Of a stretch of 64,000 bases of DNA, positions 22,280 through 33,100 are shown piece by piece; positions within the stretch are counted from its first letter, which is position 1, and every line of letters starts with the position of its first letter. The DNA lies in contig CM060970.1 in NCBI GenBank assembly GCA_030765045.1, positions 52,910,076-52,974,075 on the forward strand. Reading direction: 5' to 3'. The notes beneath the pieces were generated by a model. That model did not search any database. It worked only from the letters and a program-made list of their open reading frames with translations, and was not told where the DNA came from. The stretch comes from Tenodera sinensis. Lineage: Eukaryota; Arthropoda; Insecta; Mantodea; Mantidae. A program made the position numbers and the translations under genes.

Positions 22280-23989
22280 ATGGAGGGAGATTCGGAAACC
22301 AGGATGATGGCAATGATGAAAGAATTATTGGCCGAAATGAAGACGGCAAACGACAACCTCGCTGCCAAAATTGAAACGTCATACGACAACCTCGCTGCCA
22401 AAATGGAAACGTCATACGACAACCTCGCTGCCGAGCTGAAAGAGATGAAGACGGCAAACGACAACCTCGCTGCCAAAATGGAAACGTCAAACGACAACCT
22501 CGCTGCCGAGCTGAAAGAGATGAAGATGGAACAACTCGGCGAACTGACTGGCGTGACGGAAGACGTGGAAGAACTCGGCGAAAAGGTGGAAGACCTCTGC
22601 CAGCATGTGGACGTCGTGGAGGACGACAGGGAACGTCTTGGCGCCCTGGTAGTAAGAGTTGACGAGATCGTCAAAGTACTGGATGCCAGGGGCAGACGGA
22701 ATAGCGCGGAGCCGGGGAGGGAGCACCTAGTGGCCGAGGCGACAGCTGCGCCCGTTTCAGATGATGTGAGGGAAGACGTGAAACAACTCGGCGAACTGAT
22801 TGGCGTGAGGGAAGACGTGGAACAACTCGGCGAACTAATTGGCGTGACGGAAGACGTGGAACAACTCGGCGAACTGATTGGCGTGACGGAAGACGTGGAA
22901 CAACTCGGAGAACTGATTGGCATGACGGAAGACGTGGAAGAACTCGGCGAAAAGGTGGAAGACCTCTGCCAGCATGTGGACGTCGTGGAGGACGACGGGG
23001 AACGTCTTGGCGCCCTGGTAGTAAGAGTTGACGAGAGCGTCAAAGTACTGGATGCCAGGGGCAGACGGAATAGCGCGGACCCGGGGAGGAAGCACCTAGT
23101 GGCCGAGGCGACAGTTGCGCCTGTTTCAGATAACGAAAGTGTACGTCTCGGAGAAGAAAAAGGGGCAGTTCAGGGACGTCGTCGGGGATCCTCTGGAGGA
23201 GTGTGTCGGGTACGTAACCAACCAGGATATGACGTGGAGGACGATCAGCAGGGAAGCGCACAAGCAAACGAGCAACACGCGAAAACCGACTTGGCGTGTG
23301 ACATGGGGGGACCGTCGGAGCCATCCAATCACCTGACGCATAGTGCCGTGAACGGAAGAATGGTGGACATCATCGTGGACGGCAGGATACAGGAGAGGCC
23401 GTGCCGAGCACGAGTGAACACGAGTGCAGCGGTGGACGCGACTCGCGCGGATGTGGTGGGGTTTGTTGCCGGACCCATCGGAAGCAAGGTGGCTGCGAAG
23501 GTGCGCCAGAGAGGTCGGCGGACACGGTACCCAATGAGCCGTTTCCAAGTGCGCAGGATGGCCCGTCAACACACCAGGAAGAAGGGCAACTGGACGAGGG
23601 ACCGTCAAGACCGGCGGTACTGTTGCAGAATTTCGAAGCAGGATGGCATACGTCGTCCTACCCAGACCAAGGGACACTATCCAACAGCGATACCTAGGAT
23701 CGTGCCTCCTGGAGAAGAGGTTCGATGGGATAGTCCGCCGGGGGGCAAGGGAGATGCCGCAGTGATAGTGCTGGTCGGGACGTCCAGCTCTGAGGAGGGA
23801 GCAGTGTCACCGCGCCCGCCGCATCTAATTGCCGACAGCAGCAGTGTCACCCATCGCATTATTGTCGGCACTACCGCAAAGGAGCCGAAGGAAAGAGACA
23901 GAGAATGGCCGCATTGTTGGGGCGCTTGCCGAAAGAGAGAAAAGGATAGAGGCTACTGGAATCTTCTACTTTGTACTCCAGCGCAATAA
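22280..23989 (+). CDS. Gag-like coiled-coil protein of the LTR element, with a broken protease-like segment
   Basis: 569 codons from ATG 80 bp after the 5' LTR, running into the 3' LTR (residues from about 509 are LTR-encoded). Residues 1-90 are near-tandem coiled-coil repeats with 'NDNLAAKMETS'-type units. Residues 165-216 hold four 13-residue units of the form 'EDVEQLGELIGVT'. A module of about 67 residues at 94-160 recurs at 217-284. A basic and glycine-rich segment follows. Around 362-395 the frame resembles the start of a retropepsin, but the catalytic Asp-(Thr/Ser)-Gly is not present (Asn-Thr-Ser at 380-382), and polymerase domains are absent. Residues 400-460 are arginine-rich and may come from the far end of a deleted pol gene. 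No CCHC knuckle. Its likely role is particle assembly or RNA binding. The frame is fully open despite the deletion. Confidence 0.75.
   Translation: MEGDSETRMMAMMKELLAEMKTANDNLAAKIETSYDNLAAKMETSYDNLAAELKEMKTANDNLAAKMETSNDNLAAELKEMKMEQLGELTGVTEDVEELGEKVEDLCQHVDVVEDDRERLGALVVRVDEIVKVLDARGRRNSAEPGREHLVAEATAAPVSDDVREDVKQLGELIGVREDVEQLGELIGVTEDVEQLGELIGVTEDVEQLGELIGMTEDVEELGEKVEDLCQHVDVVEDDGERLGALVVRVDESVKVLDARGRRNSADPGRKHLVAEATVAPVSDNESVRLGEEKGAVQGRRRGSSGGVCRVRNQPGYDVEDDQQGSAQANEQHAKTDLACDMGGPSEPSNHLTHSAVNGRMVDIIVDGRIQERPCRARVNTSAAVDATRADVVGFVAGPIGSKVAAKVRQRGRRTRYPMSRFQVRRMARQHTRKKGNWTRDRQDRRYCCRISKQDGIRRPTQTKGHYPTAIPRIVPPGEEVRWDSPPGGKGDAAVIVLVGTSSSEEGAVSPRPPHLIADSSSVTHRIIVGTTAKEPKERDREWPHCWGACRKREKDRGYWNLLLCTPAQ
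22772..22930 (+). repeat. 39-bp tandem repeat inside the gag-like frame
   Basis: Four units of 39 bp (13 codons, so the frame is kept), each with 'gaagacgtgga' and 'caactcggcgaactgattgg' or close variants. Differences between units are a few substitutions. Confidence 0.88.
23791..23804 (+). promoter_or_regulatory. Polypurine tract of the LTR element
   Basis: 'tgaggagggagcag' immediately before the 3' LTR: a G/A-rich run in the place where plus-strand synthesis is primed. It is interrupted by one C near the end. Confidence 0.65.
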
Positions 23990-24300
23990 GTGAACGTTCC
24001 TGAAGCTTCCAGAATAGTGCCTGGGAGATATAAATAGCGGTAAAGTGTGAGAAGAGTCAGTCAGACGTATGTGAAGGTTGAGTAGTCGTGCCGACGGAGA
24101 CGGACAGACGATGTGAAGAGTTGTGCCGACGGAGAAGGGACAGTTCTTGTGTTACGAATTCGGAGTCGTGCTGTTGGAGAATCGGAAAAGACTTTCTTGC
24201 TGTTGCAACGAGTGTACAAGTTACTGTTTACGGAAATAAAAGTGTTTCTTTATCTAGACTACATCTGTCTACTTTACTTCACACCCCACCAAAAGTCACA
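23805..24300 (+). repeat. 3' long terminal repeat
   Basis: 496 bp, nearly identical to the 5' LTR. The visible differences are one missing T in a T run and a small cluster near the 3' end. TATA box at 24029-24036. Confidence 0.93.
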
Positions 24301-24304
24301 ATAT

Positions 24305-25630
24305 GATATAATTAGCACTCAACCTTGTAAATGAAGAGGTGGGTGAGAAACAGATTACCTACAGTGTTGAAATGCAATATGTATTGCATTAATCTGAAGT
24401 GGACACAAAAAGTTTAAGCTAATTGTCTTTCGAGGATAATATTACTATGTGATCGTCAATTTAAATAATAGTAATGGTACATAATCATTTAGATTTTACA
24501 AAAGTGCTAATAATATTTAAAATAATACAGTTTTCATTTGTATAACCATCATCATTACCACATAATGGCAGTAATGTGTCTGTTGTAGTAAATTAACAAA
24601 AATAAATAACTTATTAATGACAGCCTTATTAATATTATGATGATTAATAACTCACCAGCAGTAAAAACTGGGAATATAAGACAGTTCATTGCTAGTGCAA
24701 TGTCATGTTTGAGATGACGTAATCAATTAAATTAAATGTCTAGAATTATGCTGGAAGAGAAATAGAATGGAGTGGGCAGGGTTAGAGGTTAAAGTATCAG
24801 CATCAGCTTAAATCCCCTCCTACCTATATGAGCCACCTTTTTTGCTCGGAAATGTGTCCCTCTGAGATGAAAACGCATGTTGTGGGAAGCCATTTATGAA
24901 TGAACAATATATTATTCTCTGCCTTTAATCCAACACCATATAACGCCGAGCTTTTTGATGAAGATAACGCAGAATAAATTATTCCCTGAAACTGAATTCA
25001 TAAAAATTATCTTGGATTTGTAGAAATAAGTAGTTTTCTCACACATATGTGATATCTCAGTTACTGTCTTCTCTGGGAAAAAAAAAACTTCTTTATAAAT
25101 TTTTCTTGCAGAATATGGTCAAAATATTTTCATTTCCGTCAAGTTCTTTTACAAGAATGAAACCGCACAAGACCATCTCACTCGGTTAGAGGACGAAGGA
25201 ATCCTTAGCAAGAATTCATTGTAGAAGAATGTGCTGAGAAAGCCATGTGAGTTTAACGATTTGTTCCTGAGGTTTCTTAATCATCTCTGTAACAAATTTT
25301 CTGAAGGCTTTTATATAAGAATGATTTAAAAACAAAGTTAACCTGCGAGGTAAAAATAATCAAATATGGAGCATGATTATACACTTAATAAAAATAAACA
25401 ATGGATATCAAAATTCTAACAGGACGTTTTATGCACAGATGTTGAATGTACACGTTGGAAAGAATGCTCCTTTGTATCGGTTGTTAAACATAGAAAAATA
25501 CAAGTAAATTTCAACGGGAAGAAAATGGCCAAGACACATTCACATTAGCTGCAACCACATTAGCAGAATACTATTTTACACATATGCATTATAAAATGTG
25601 GTTCATTTTTGCACTAAATAAATAAAACTC
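24305..25630. other. AT-rich non-coding, nothing recognised
   Basis: Stops in all frames. No terminal repeats or tRNA-like boxes seen. Confidence 0.5.
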
Positions 25631-26325
25631 TGATGTGTTGCACTCACATGGCTTTTTCTACTCTTGTGCAAACTTTTCTTACACTTATTTCTCTATCCGT
25701 GTCGTGTTAATCGAGATAAACATTTGTAACAATTGCCTTATTGCTAATTTCATTGTAGGTGCAAGGGGGATACAGTAGGCTTTAAGTGATAGTCACATGT
25801 TTTAAAATTGGTCCTCACTATATAAAGACTGAAATTCCGTTCTTTTGCATGACCAATAGAACGTCTATAAGTATTACAAAATTCTGAAAAACAACAAGGA
25901 ATATCTCCGAAATAGTTCACCTCACAAAAAAGATAATTTGGCTTATATTGTGTGTTTTAAAGAGATCTACATTTTTTGTATAGTAAGAGCAATTTGCCAT
26001 AAAATATCTTAATCAAAACTGTTAGAGCCTTTTTGAGAAAGTAAAAATTTTCGAAAACTTTTCCACGTAAAATTTAGTTAGGAAATCTTCGTGTGAAATT
26101 CTTGGAATATATTAAACTTAAATACCAACTTTAGTTTTTAAATATTTAACTGACTTTTTGAGTTATTGCTGTTCACAGGCAGAGACACACACACATACAT
26201 ACACTCTCACCTTTTTCTAAAAATGCTTTTAGTGGCCTAAAAACATATTTCCTGTGAAATCTCCACATCACATTTTTGGGTCGAATACATCTTCTACTTA
26301 ATATACGTAATAGAGAAAGTAAAAA
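25631..26325 (-). repeat. Family D element, minus orientation, one arm missing
   Basis: Runs from 'gatgtgttgcactcacatgg' with a degraded ACTTTCTCTACT copy, through the family core, to 'acacacacacatacatac' near 26180 and the left terminal arm ending 'agagaaagtaaaaatt' at about 26325. The outer right arm is absent. Confidence 0.75.
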
Positions 26326-26394
26326 TTGAAAATTTTTAGGCAAATCAACAGAAATTGTTTGTTACTAAGTAACTAAACAAACTCGTGGTACAAA

Positions 26395-26545
26395 AGCCTT
26401 TTCCGGACCAAGGCCTACCGCCCTGTCGCTGCGTCCCCTACCTCTACATATCACAGTCGTCATGATTGAGATGCAGTACTGAAGGGTGGGACGTGGTCAG
26501 CGCCCCGATCCCTCCCGACCAGTATATGTGGTCTTCGCAACCAGC
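26395..26545 (-). repeat. SINE-A, 3' half
   Basis: Reverse complement of the SINE-A body: 'gccctgtcgctgcgtcccc', 'gggtgggacgtggtcagcgc' and 'agtatatgtggtcttc'. Head missing. Confidence 0.7.
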
Positions 26546-27289
26546 AGTGGTTAATTATTACTGTTAACGGCTACATTATATATGACAGCGAAACAATGCA
26601 GTGAGCTATTAAAAAAAGTATCAAATATAAGATATATTGTGTAACGTCTAACTCACCTACTGGGCTAATATCATTTAACTTCCTCTCTCTACACAACACA
26701 CAAATCAAATGGCCATTTATTACTGCATCTGGCCCGTTACGTGTTCTACAAAAGATAAAAGGAATTTGTAATTGAATTTGTTACGGCTGCATTTAATTAT
26801 TACACCGTCCTTGGTCCGTAATGTGGATTAGACAAGTGCCACACATTATTTTATCAATAATTGAATCTTCTTGATTGACATGGAATTTTTTCTTAAAACT
26901 ATTTTACTCACGATATGTGAAAAACTGACCTATAAAGTGAAAGGAAAAGTTGCACTTCAGCATATCCTGTCTTTTGCCGACTACACGATTTGGGATAGTA
27001 ATTTAACTAAACTTTGTTTCGTCTATCTGTTATGAATGTTTTGGACATCCTTGCTTACGCACGATTTCTTTTCATTCGCAGTTCTGCACCATATTTTCTT
27101 TCTGCTTACACAGCGAAATGGCTCGGGCGGTAACGTAGGGACCCTGCCCTCTGCTATGCCATGGCAACAAGTATTTTCTTTTTGCTGTCAATTGCCAGGA
27201 TCACATCAGCAGCGCCGGTCCCGCAGGAGTTCTTTTACATGCCAGTTAACCTACTGACTGGAGCTGTCGTTTTTAAGCACACTCAAAAG
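26546..27289. other. Non-coding, nothing recognised
   Basis: Plus frames at 27036-27257 and 27161-27346 run into the tRNA-like fragment at 27290 and have no domain. Confidence 0.45.
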
Positions 27290-27366
27290 CTATCGGCCTG
27301 GGCCGGATTTGAACCCGCGACCTTGGGATCAGTAGGCAGCGTCTAACCAACTGAGGCATCCAGATC
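27290..27366 (-). repeat. tRNA-like SINE head fragment
   Basis: Minus strand shows 'TGCCTCAGTTGGTTAGACGC' (A box) and 'GGTTCAAATCC' (B box) about 40 bp apart. Arms do not pair well enough for a functional tRNA. Confidence 0.55.
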
Positions 27367-27499
27367 GAAGTTTATATTTCTAGGATACCCGTATTACCCC
27401 CTTTCCCTAATCACTTAATCCACACGCAATGGCAAGCAAAGGGATATTTCTTCTTGCTCTATTTATTACATAGGTATTACCTTTTAGGTAGAATGGAAA

Positions 27500-28130
27500 T
27501 AGGACAGTCAGTAGCTATATGATGGCTTTAACATTTCATTGTCTTTGCACGGCCGGGACGTTAAAAACGACTAATTTCCTATTTGAGAAAAGAGTATTTC
27601 AAAATATAGGCAAAAAACTCAAAAATACTATCTCCACAAAAAAGAGCGAAATGAACCTTGTCATATACCTAATGTCCGCTGTAAAGAGACATATTTTGTA
27701 CAGTAAAAGTATGTCTACCTCTTACTTTTTGCCAGTTATGCAAAAATCGCACGGGCTGAAAAGGACTTCAGAAGCCATTAACATACACATATACTTTTGT
27801 TTTAAATATCTAGACATACGATATATTAGTCAAAATCGCTGGAGCCATTTATCAGAACGTCTTCTAAACTTCTTCCGCGTATAGGCAATTTGCGGTAGGG
27901 AAATTTTCTTGAACAGCTTTGAGTTGCATCCTTGTGTTGCTGAACTTAAATACCAAGTTTGTTTTTTAACGGACTTTTCTGTTTTGAGTCAGACAACAGA
28001 CAGACTGACAGACGTGCGGCCTCACAGAAACATTATTCTAAAAGTACCTTTTTAGGTTTCAGGGGACTGAAACTAAACAGGGAAGCTTTGGGGGAACACA
28101 ACACTTACCCTACGTAGCAGAGAAAGTAAA
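27500..28130 (-). repeat. Family D element, diverged, minus orientation
   Basis: Core D blocks 'gctgtaaagagacatatttt', 'cagttatgcaaaaatcgca', 'gcaatttgcggtaggg'-like, 'cagacaacagacagactgac' (degraded microsatellite position), and the left arm ending 'gcagagaaagtaaaaatg' at 28130. The 121-codon frame at 27519-27884 is within it and is not a gene. Confidence 0.55.
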
Positions 28131-28235
28131 AATGTGAATTATTCTGAACTAACAGCTTTCTAGTAATTAATAATTGTTCTTTCGCAGAATAGCCCTGTGT
28201 AGGACAAGGTTACAAAGAGAAGAATTAGACTGAAA

Positions 28236-28460
28236 AATGCAATGCCTTAGCCGGGATTGGAACCACGGATCTTTCGGCCTCCGTCCGTCCAACCCACTGG
28301 CATTTTTCTCGTTACACCACATTTTTACCGGGAAAAATGCGAGCGAGTTGGAGAATTCAATGTCGTGTCATGGTAGCTCAGTGGTTAGAGTAGCCGGATG
28401 GAGGCTGCAAGATCCGTGGTTCAAATCCCGGCTGTGACATTGAATTTTTTGGTCTTGTTC
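28236..28460 (+). repeat. SINE-C pair: truncated minus copy, then plus copy
   Basis: Plus copy at about 28320-28460: leader 'gttggagaattcaatgtc', A-box-like 'TAGCTCAGTGGTTAGAG', B-box-like 'GGTTCAAATCCC', tail 'gacattgaattttttgg'. The minus copy at 28236-28318 has the B-box half and the leader but lacks the A-box half. Confidence 0.6.
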
Positions 28461-30439
28461 TTCCCTTTCCAGCTTTCTAGTAGTTACAAGTGTAATATAT
28501 TCATAAAGGATGAATATTACGAGCCTAACAACATAAAGTTTTAGGGCGGCAGGTTTGCCAAGTGAAAGAGAATGATCAAACTCGATTTTATAACCTCTTT
28601 GTCAAAGGATTGCATGTCGAAGAGGGTAAGGTTTTTAGCCTTGAAGGAATTATAAATCTGGACACATGTTTAAGGTCTCAGGAAGATTCCTCTAACACGT
28701 TTTAATATTACTAGTCTTCTTAGTAATTAATTCACATCTATAACCTCGTTCTTTTGTTTAGGTCATGCGTAGTGAATAATAACTGAATTGCGCACATAGA
28801 ACAGATGTTCACTTTTCAACAGTGCACTGTTTTGATGCCGGTTCTTGCGTATCCACTAATTGTTTTTATACTTTTCTTGCATTTCTCTATATTTTCACAA
28901 TTTCTTCACATAATTTACGTACACAAAGGTCGTTGTTTCATGGAAGGTTGTGTTTTTGCATATTAGATGGTGAAAACCTTGTATTCCTAGGCTGATAATG
29001 ACGTGTCTATTTTGCAGTTCACTTCTGTCTTTTTCTCATTGCACTTGTTTCGTAGAGTTCTGGCTAGATTTATTCTATCTTTATGTATAAAGTTTGTAGC
29101 TTTCTCTCCGGTACGTCGTTGACTGTTTTTAAATCGTCTATAAGAAAGACTTATCTCGCCATATGGTAAACTATACGTGGTCTCGTCGTTTTTGAGACGC
29201 CTGACTCATGCTTTATGTATTGTTTTTACTCTTTCCATAATGGGTAGGCTCCTTTGGTTAGATGGTGCTATAAATATCTATTTTGCAGCAGTGGTAGAAT
29301 CTTGACTTAGAATAGTTTAATTGCTGTTTCTACGTGCAATTTTTGTATGCTCTACATAAGCTCATTTATCATTATGATGCCTTGAGCTCCCTTTTAGTTA
29401 CAAAAGGACAATTCGTAAGTAAGGTCCAATGTTTTATACACAACAAATCATCATGGATATTTGCAACTCTATTTTACTTAATTCCTTACGTATTTCTCTA
29501 TTTTTCTACATCGCTTCCAAATTTATTTAAACATTTATCATAACGTTCTACAAGCCTTTGTGTGCCGACGTCATACAACTCTGCCGCCTGTGAGAATGCC
29601 AGCCCTTGGATAACCACTAAAACTTATTTTTCGTTTATCGGGAAATCTGCTACCTAATTTATAAACCAGACTATATTAACATCAACTTTGTTTCTAATAA
29701 TCTCGTTTACATGTAGAAAACTGAACAAAATCATTAGGAGATTACTAAGATAATGAACAGTATAACGATAACCACTGGATAACCAGTGGAAATTGTCAAT
29801 CACCTACTTTAATTTTATATATCAATCATCAACAGAATTATCGACTATTGGAAACAGATGCCTCATGATTCAAATTCTTATAGTCGAACTCCACAATTAG
29901 ATAGTCTACTCTTTGCTGATGTAACTAATTGCATTTATTGCTAATGACCTTCAGTATACCGTGAATGTTTACATATATCCGCGCTAAATACCATGTTCAA
30001 ATTCTTATAAAAATAAAACTTATGGTGCTTTGTGGAAAATACCGATCACAAGCAACCTTTCTCTAAATAACCAAATAATAAAAGTTAGCATTTTTGTTGA
30101 AACACACACAGGTGCAATACTAGGGTATGACGGCTGTTATGGACCTGTTATTGCACACTCAGAATGAATTAAAAAAAAGAACAAATACTGGAGCTCAACT
30201 ACTATAATGCAGCTTATTAATGTATCATTACTTTTTAAAAATACATTTTGTAAATTGGCTCTACGGTAATCTACTGTGAAAATTGCACCCTACAAAACAG
30301 GATTGATAGTAATAATTTCGTTCCTTATGTTTTCGTTCAGTAGTATTATTCTGGAAGGCTTGTGGCAAAACACTCTACTTTTCAAATAGCCTCAGTTACA
30401 GTTAAATCAGGATATCTTGGCGGCCAGGCTATGTTCCTA
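28461..30439. other. AT-rich non-coding, nothing recognised
   Basis: Only short chance frames (29334-29543). No repeats matched elsewhere in the window. Confidence 0.45.
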
Positions 30440-30745
30440 ATACTCAAATTGTGCGTCGTAAAAATATATTTTCATATAATTATATACATATTATATAATT
30501 TCACTTCGGCTATCTTTTGATTTATTAAGTGCCCAATTATCACAGGCATATGTTAACATGGGAACTGCCATTTTTTTATAAAACTTTGAGTTGTTCTTAA
30601 TGTTTTATTTCTCAGTGCTCTTATTGTTCCGCACGTACTATAAAACCTATTTAATTTGATATTAATATCGTTTCTTTGGCAGTAGAATACATTAAATCCT
30701 AAATAATTAAAATATACTTTTTCTGTTATTTATTACTGTTTTACA
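30440..30745 (-). pseudogene. RTE-type LINE remnant (reverse transcriptase fragment)
   Basis: Minus-strand reading gives 'YFNYLGFNVFYCQRNDINI', 'KLNRFYSTCGTIRALRNKT' and 'MAVPMLTYACDNWALNKSK' across two frames. This matches the RTE order F-YLG-----, DI--KL-KF---CG-I-R-L-NK, M-VP-LLYG-ENW. One frameshift near 30590 and later stops. A second, independent copy of the class seen at 17010-17700. Confidence 0.7.
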
Positions 30746-30822
30746 TCTTAAGTGGTTTGTCCCTGGGAACGCCATCACCTTGTCACTATCATAATATTTA
30801 TGGCTTTTCTATAACAATAACA

Positions 30823-30886
<64 letters not shown>

Positions 30887-30890
30887 TAAT
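30823..30890. repeat. (AAT)n microsatellite
   Basis: About 20 uninterrupted trinucleotide units. The poly-asparagine frame at 30757-31089 and its poly-isoleucine antisense are products of this repeat. Confidence 0.95.
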
Positions 30891-31129
30891 TATAATAACA
30901 ATAATAATAAATATCATTGGAGAGCTTGTTATCCTTGGATGGTTGCCAAATTTGCTGCAATGCCAGTGGCAGTTCACGGTTAGAAAATCAGACAGTTCTC
31001 GTCAACTCTATGTAAGCCAAAACATCGTGCTTCAATTTTACAGTAGTTTTCTCGTTGTTAACAAATCCTTTGCGTTCAAGGGACTGTGAAATACATAGAA
31101 ATTTGACATAATGCCTTCGGAAACTTCTC

Positions 31130-31325
31130 TTTTACAAGATAATTTTATTTCCTGGCTGCGTTGAATGATGAAACTGTGGGAACGAGAGCAGAGATTGTTT
31201 CTTGCCAAGCAACCTGTCTGATTAAAGAAGCACTTAATTGAGTTGACGGTGATCACTTACAGTAACCCAGTGCCTTGTGATTAACGGCGTCGCAACATCA
31301 AAAGTTCATAATTTAAAACGATGTC
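31130..31325 (+). repeat. Family J repeat, copy 2
   Basis: Partner of 6700-6880 with only a few differences, for example 'gtgccttgtgattaacggcg' against 'gtgccttgtaattaacggcg'. Confidence 0.75.
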
Positions 31326-31529
31326 GCAGTTTCCAAAACGGCTAAAAAGAGTTAAGCAGTAAAACTTTCATACTGGTACAATGGTGCGATAGATTTGGAA
31401 AAAGCTTTTAAATTGGAGGAAACTGTTGTGGGTTCTTCAAAATGTGTCATTAAGTACTTGTGTGGCTTTATACTTTATTTTCTGGCTTCCTGCAACTAGT
31501 TCCATTTGAGTAAAGCATTAGTATTGCAA

Positions 31530-32095
31530 AACTCACACAAATAACCAAGAATATCTCCGAAAGAGTTCACTCTACAAAGACATGCATCAGATGTAAATTG
31601 TGTTTTAACGGATCCACAATTTTTGTGCAGTAAGATTTCGTCTATCTCTTAGTGTTTACAACTTACGCAAAAATCAGCAAGAGTAAACGGTTGTACCTTG
31701 TCTACAGCCAGAAAATTCAAAAAATACATTTCATCTGCCATAAAAATATCTTAAACATAGGCATTTTTATCAAAATGTTTAGAGCCGTTTCTGAAAATCA
31801 GACTTTTCGAAAATATTTCAATGTAAAGGGTAAATTAGGGTGGATGAATTTTCTTCAAAATCTTCGTATGGCATCCTTGAAAGGTATTTTCAACCAACTT
31901 TTCGTTTTTGAGTTATGTTCAAAGACACACGCGCGTACGCACACGCACGCACTTACGCACACACGCACACACGCGCGCGCGGACCTTTTTCTACAAATGC
32001 TTTGTTTGGATTCAGAGGGCCTCAAAGCATATATTTCCAGGGTGGAATGCAATCTTCCCCTACTTACTATAAGTAATAGAGAAAGTAGAAAGAGT
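31530..32095 (-). repeat. Family D element, minus orientation, partial
   Basis: Starts inside the core at 'acacaaataaccaagaatat', continues through the conserved blocks, then an expanded CA/CG-rich tract at 31925-31980 and the left arm ending 'aatagagaaagtagaaag' at about 32095. The 176-codon frame at 31652-32182 runs through it and is not a gene. Confidence 0.7.
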
Positions 32096-33100
32096 ATCTC
32101 AACTTCGAAACAAACCTCACAAATTTTACATTCTGCATTGATTTTAACATACGGAAATTATTTTTATCTCATTTCTTTATAAAATCATAAACCTTACCAG
32201 TCAATTATTCCGTACCAACTGTTGAATACCAGGCGGTTGTGGGCTCTAAGTTGGAAAGTTCAGTCCAACATAAAAAATTCAATAAGTCGTGAATAATCTC
32301 TGAGGTCTTGAAATGCCAGATAAGATAATTTACTCTGAAAGTGGCACTCCAGGCAGGATGTTTGTTACCATGCGGTTCTTCCAACTTCCGACACCAGTTG
32401 TACTATTGCTACAAAGAAATTACCCCAAGTTTGCTGGCTTAAAGTTTGTCCCGAAAAGTCCCTCGCAGAAGCAAGAGTTAAATAGGAACAATCCCCTACG
32501 ATTCGTTTTTGTTCTTGGCTGACTTTATCCGCGAGGTAGAGATAACACGAAGAGAAGTCGCTTAGTTTAATTTATGGCTCCCTCATGAGAGGGCATCACT
32601 TGCAATATTGAAAATGCGTGCTGGTAGAGCAATTAAATGTATGATCTAGATAGCAGCTAGGAATTGAGATTGCGCGTTAAAGAGATAGTAATGGAGGGAT
32701 TATCGTTCTTTGAAAGGACTTAGTTACATTAGCTTGGGAAAATCTTGATTAGGGAAACAACATGGTGTGCATTTCCCAAGAGGAAGTCAGTTATCTTTCC
32801 TTATTTGCGGCAGCTCCAATGCTCTATCAAGTTCCTTTTTGTGTTTCTTGTAGTTGGTTAAAATACCTAGAACTTCATAATATAGAGACAAACACAGTAA
32901 ATACGTACCTTTACATGTGTGTTAAACCGTTTTAATAATTATTGCACATTTAAAACTGATCTACTCGACAGCCATAGGCTGTAAGAAATATTCAGTTTTC
33001 ATTTCCTAATTTACAAAAGACTAAGAAGTATTTAAAGGTGATGTATAGTAGAATATTGTGACAAATAACAATGTTACAAACCCACTCCTGACACCAGTTT
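32096..33100. other. Non-coding, nothing recognised
   Basis: A 69-codon frame at 32313-32522 has no recognisable domain. Sequence composition is ordinary. Confidence 0.4.

Larger units (their letters stand above)
21703..24300 (+). mobile_element. Non-autonomous LTR retrotransposon with gag-like ORF only
   Basis: Complete structure: 5' LTR 21703-22200, tRNA-Leu primer site, a 1604-bp internal region with one long frame, a polypurine tract, 3' LTR 23805-24300, and a 4-bp direct repeat ATAT on both sides (21699-21702 and 24301-24304). The LTRs begin TG and end CA and differ by only a few bases plus one short indel, so the insertion is young. The tRNA-Leu primer and 4-bp duplication fit the Ty3/gypsy group. 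No reverse transcriptase, RNase H or integrase is present. It must be copied by a related full element or be a deletion derivative of one. Confidence 0.9.

Noticed and set aside
22243..23677. Long serine/threonine-rich and other minus-strand frames opposite the gag-like gene
   Set aside because: They are antisense shadows of a repetitive, GC-biased coding frame; the plus frame has the LTR context.
30757..31089. Open frame with a long poly-asparagine run (and poly-isoleucine on the other strand)
   Set aside because: It is the translation of an (AAT)n microsatellite, with no conserved flanks.
31652..32182. 176-codon plus-strand frame
   Set aside because: It runs through a family D copy and its CA/CG tract; other D copies do not keep the frame.
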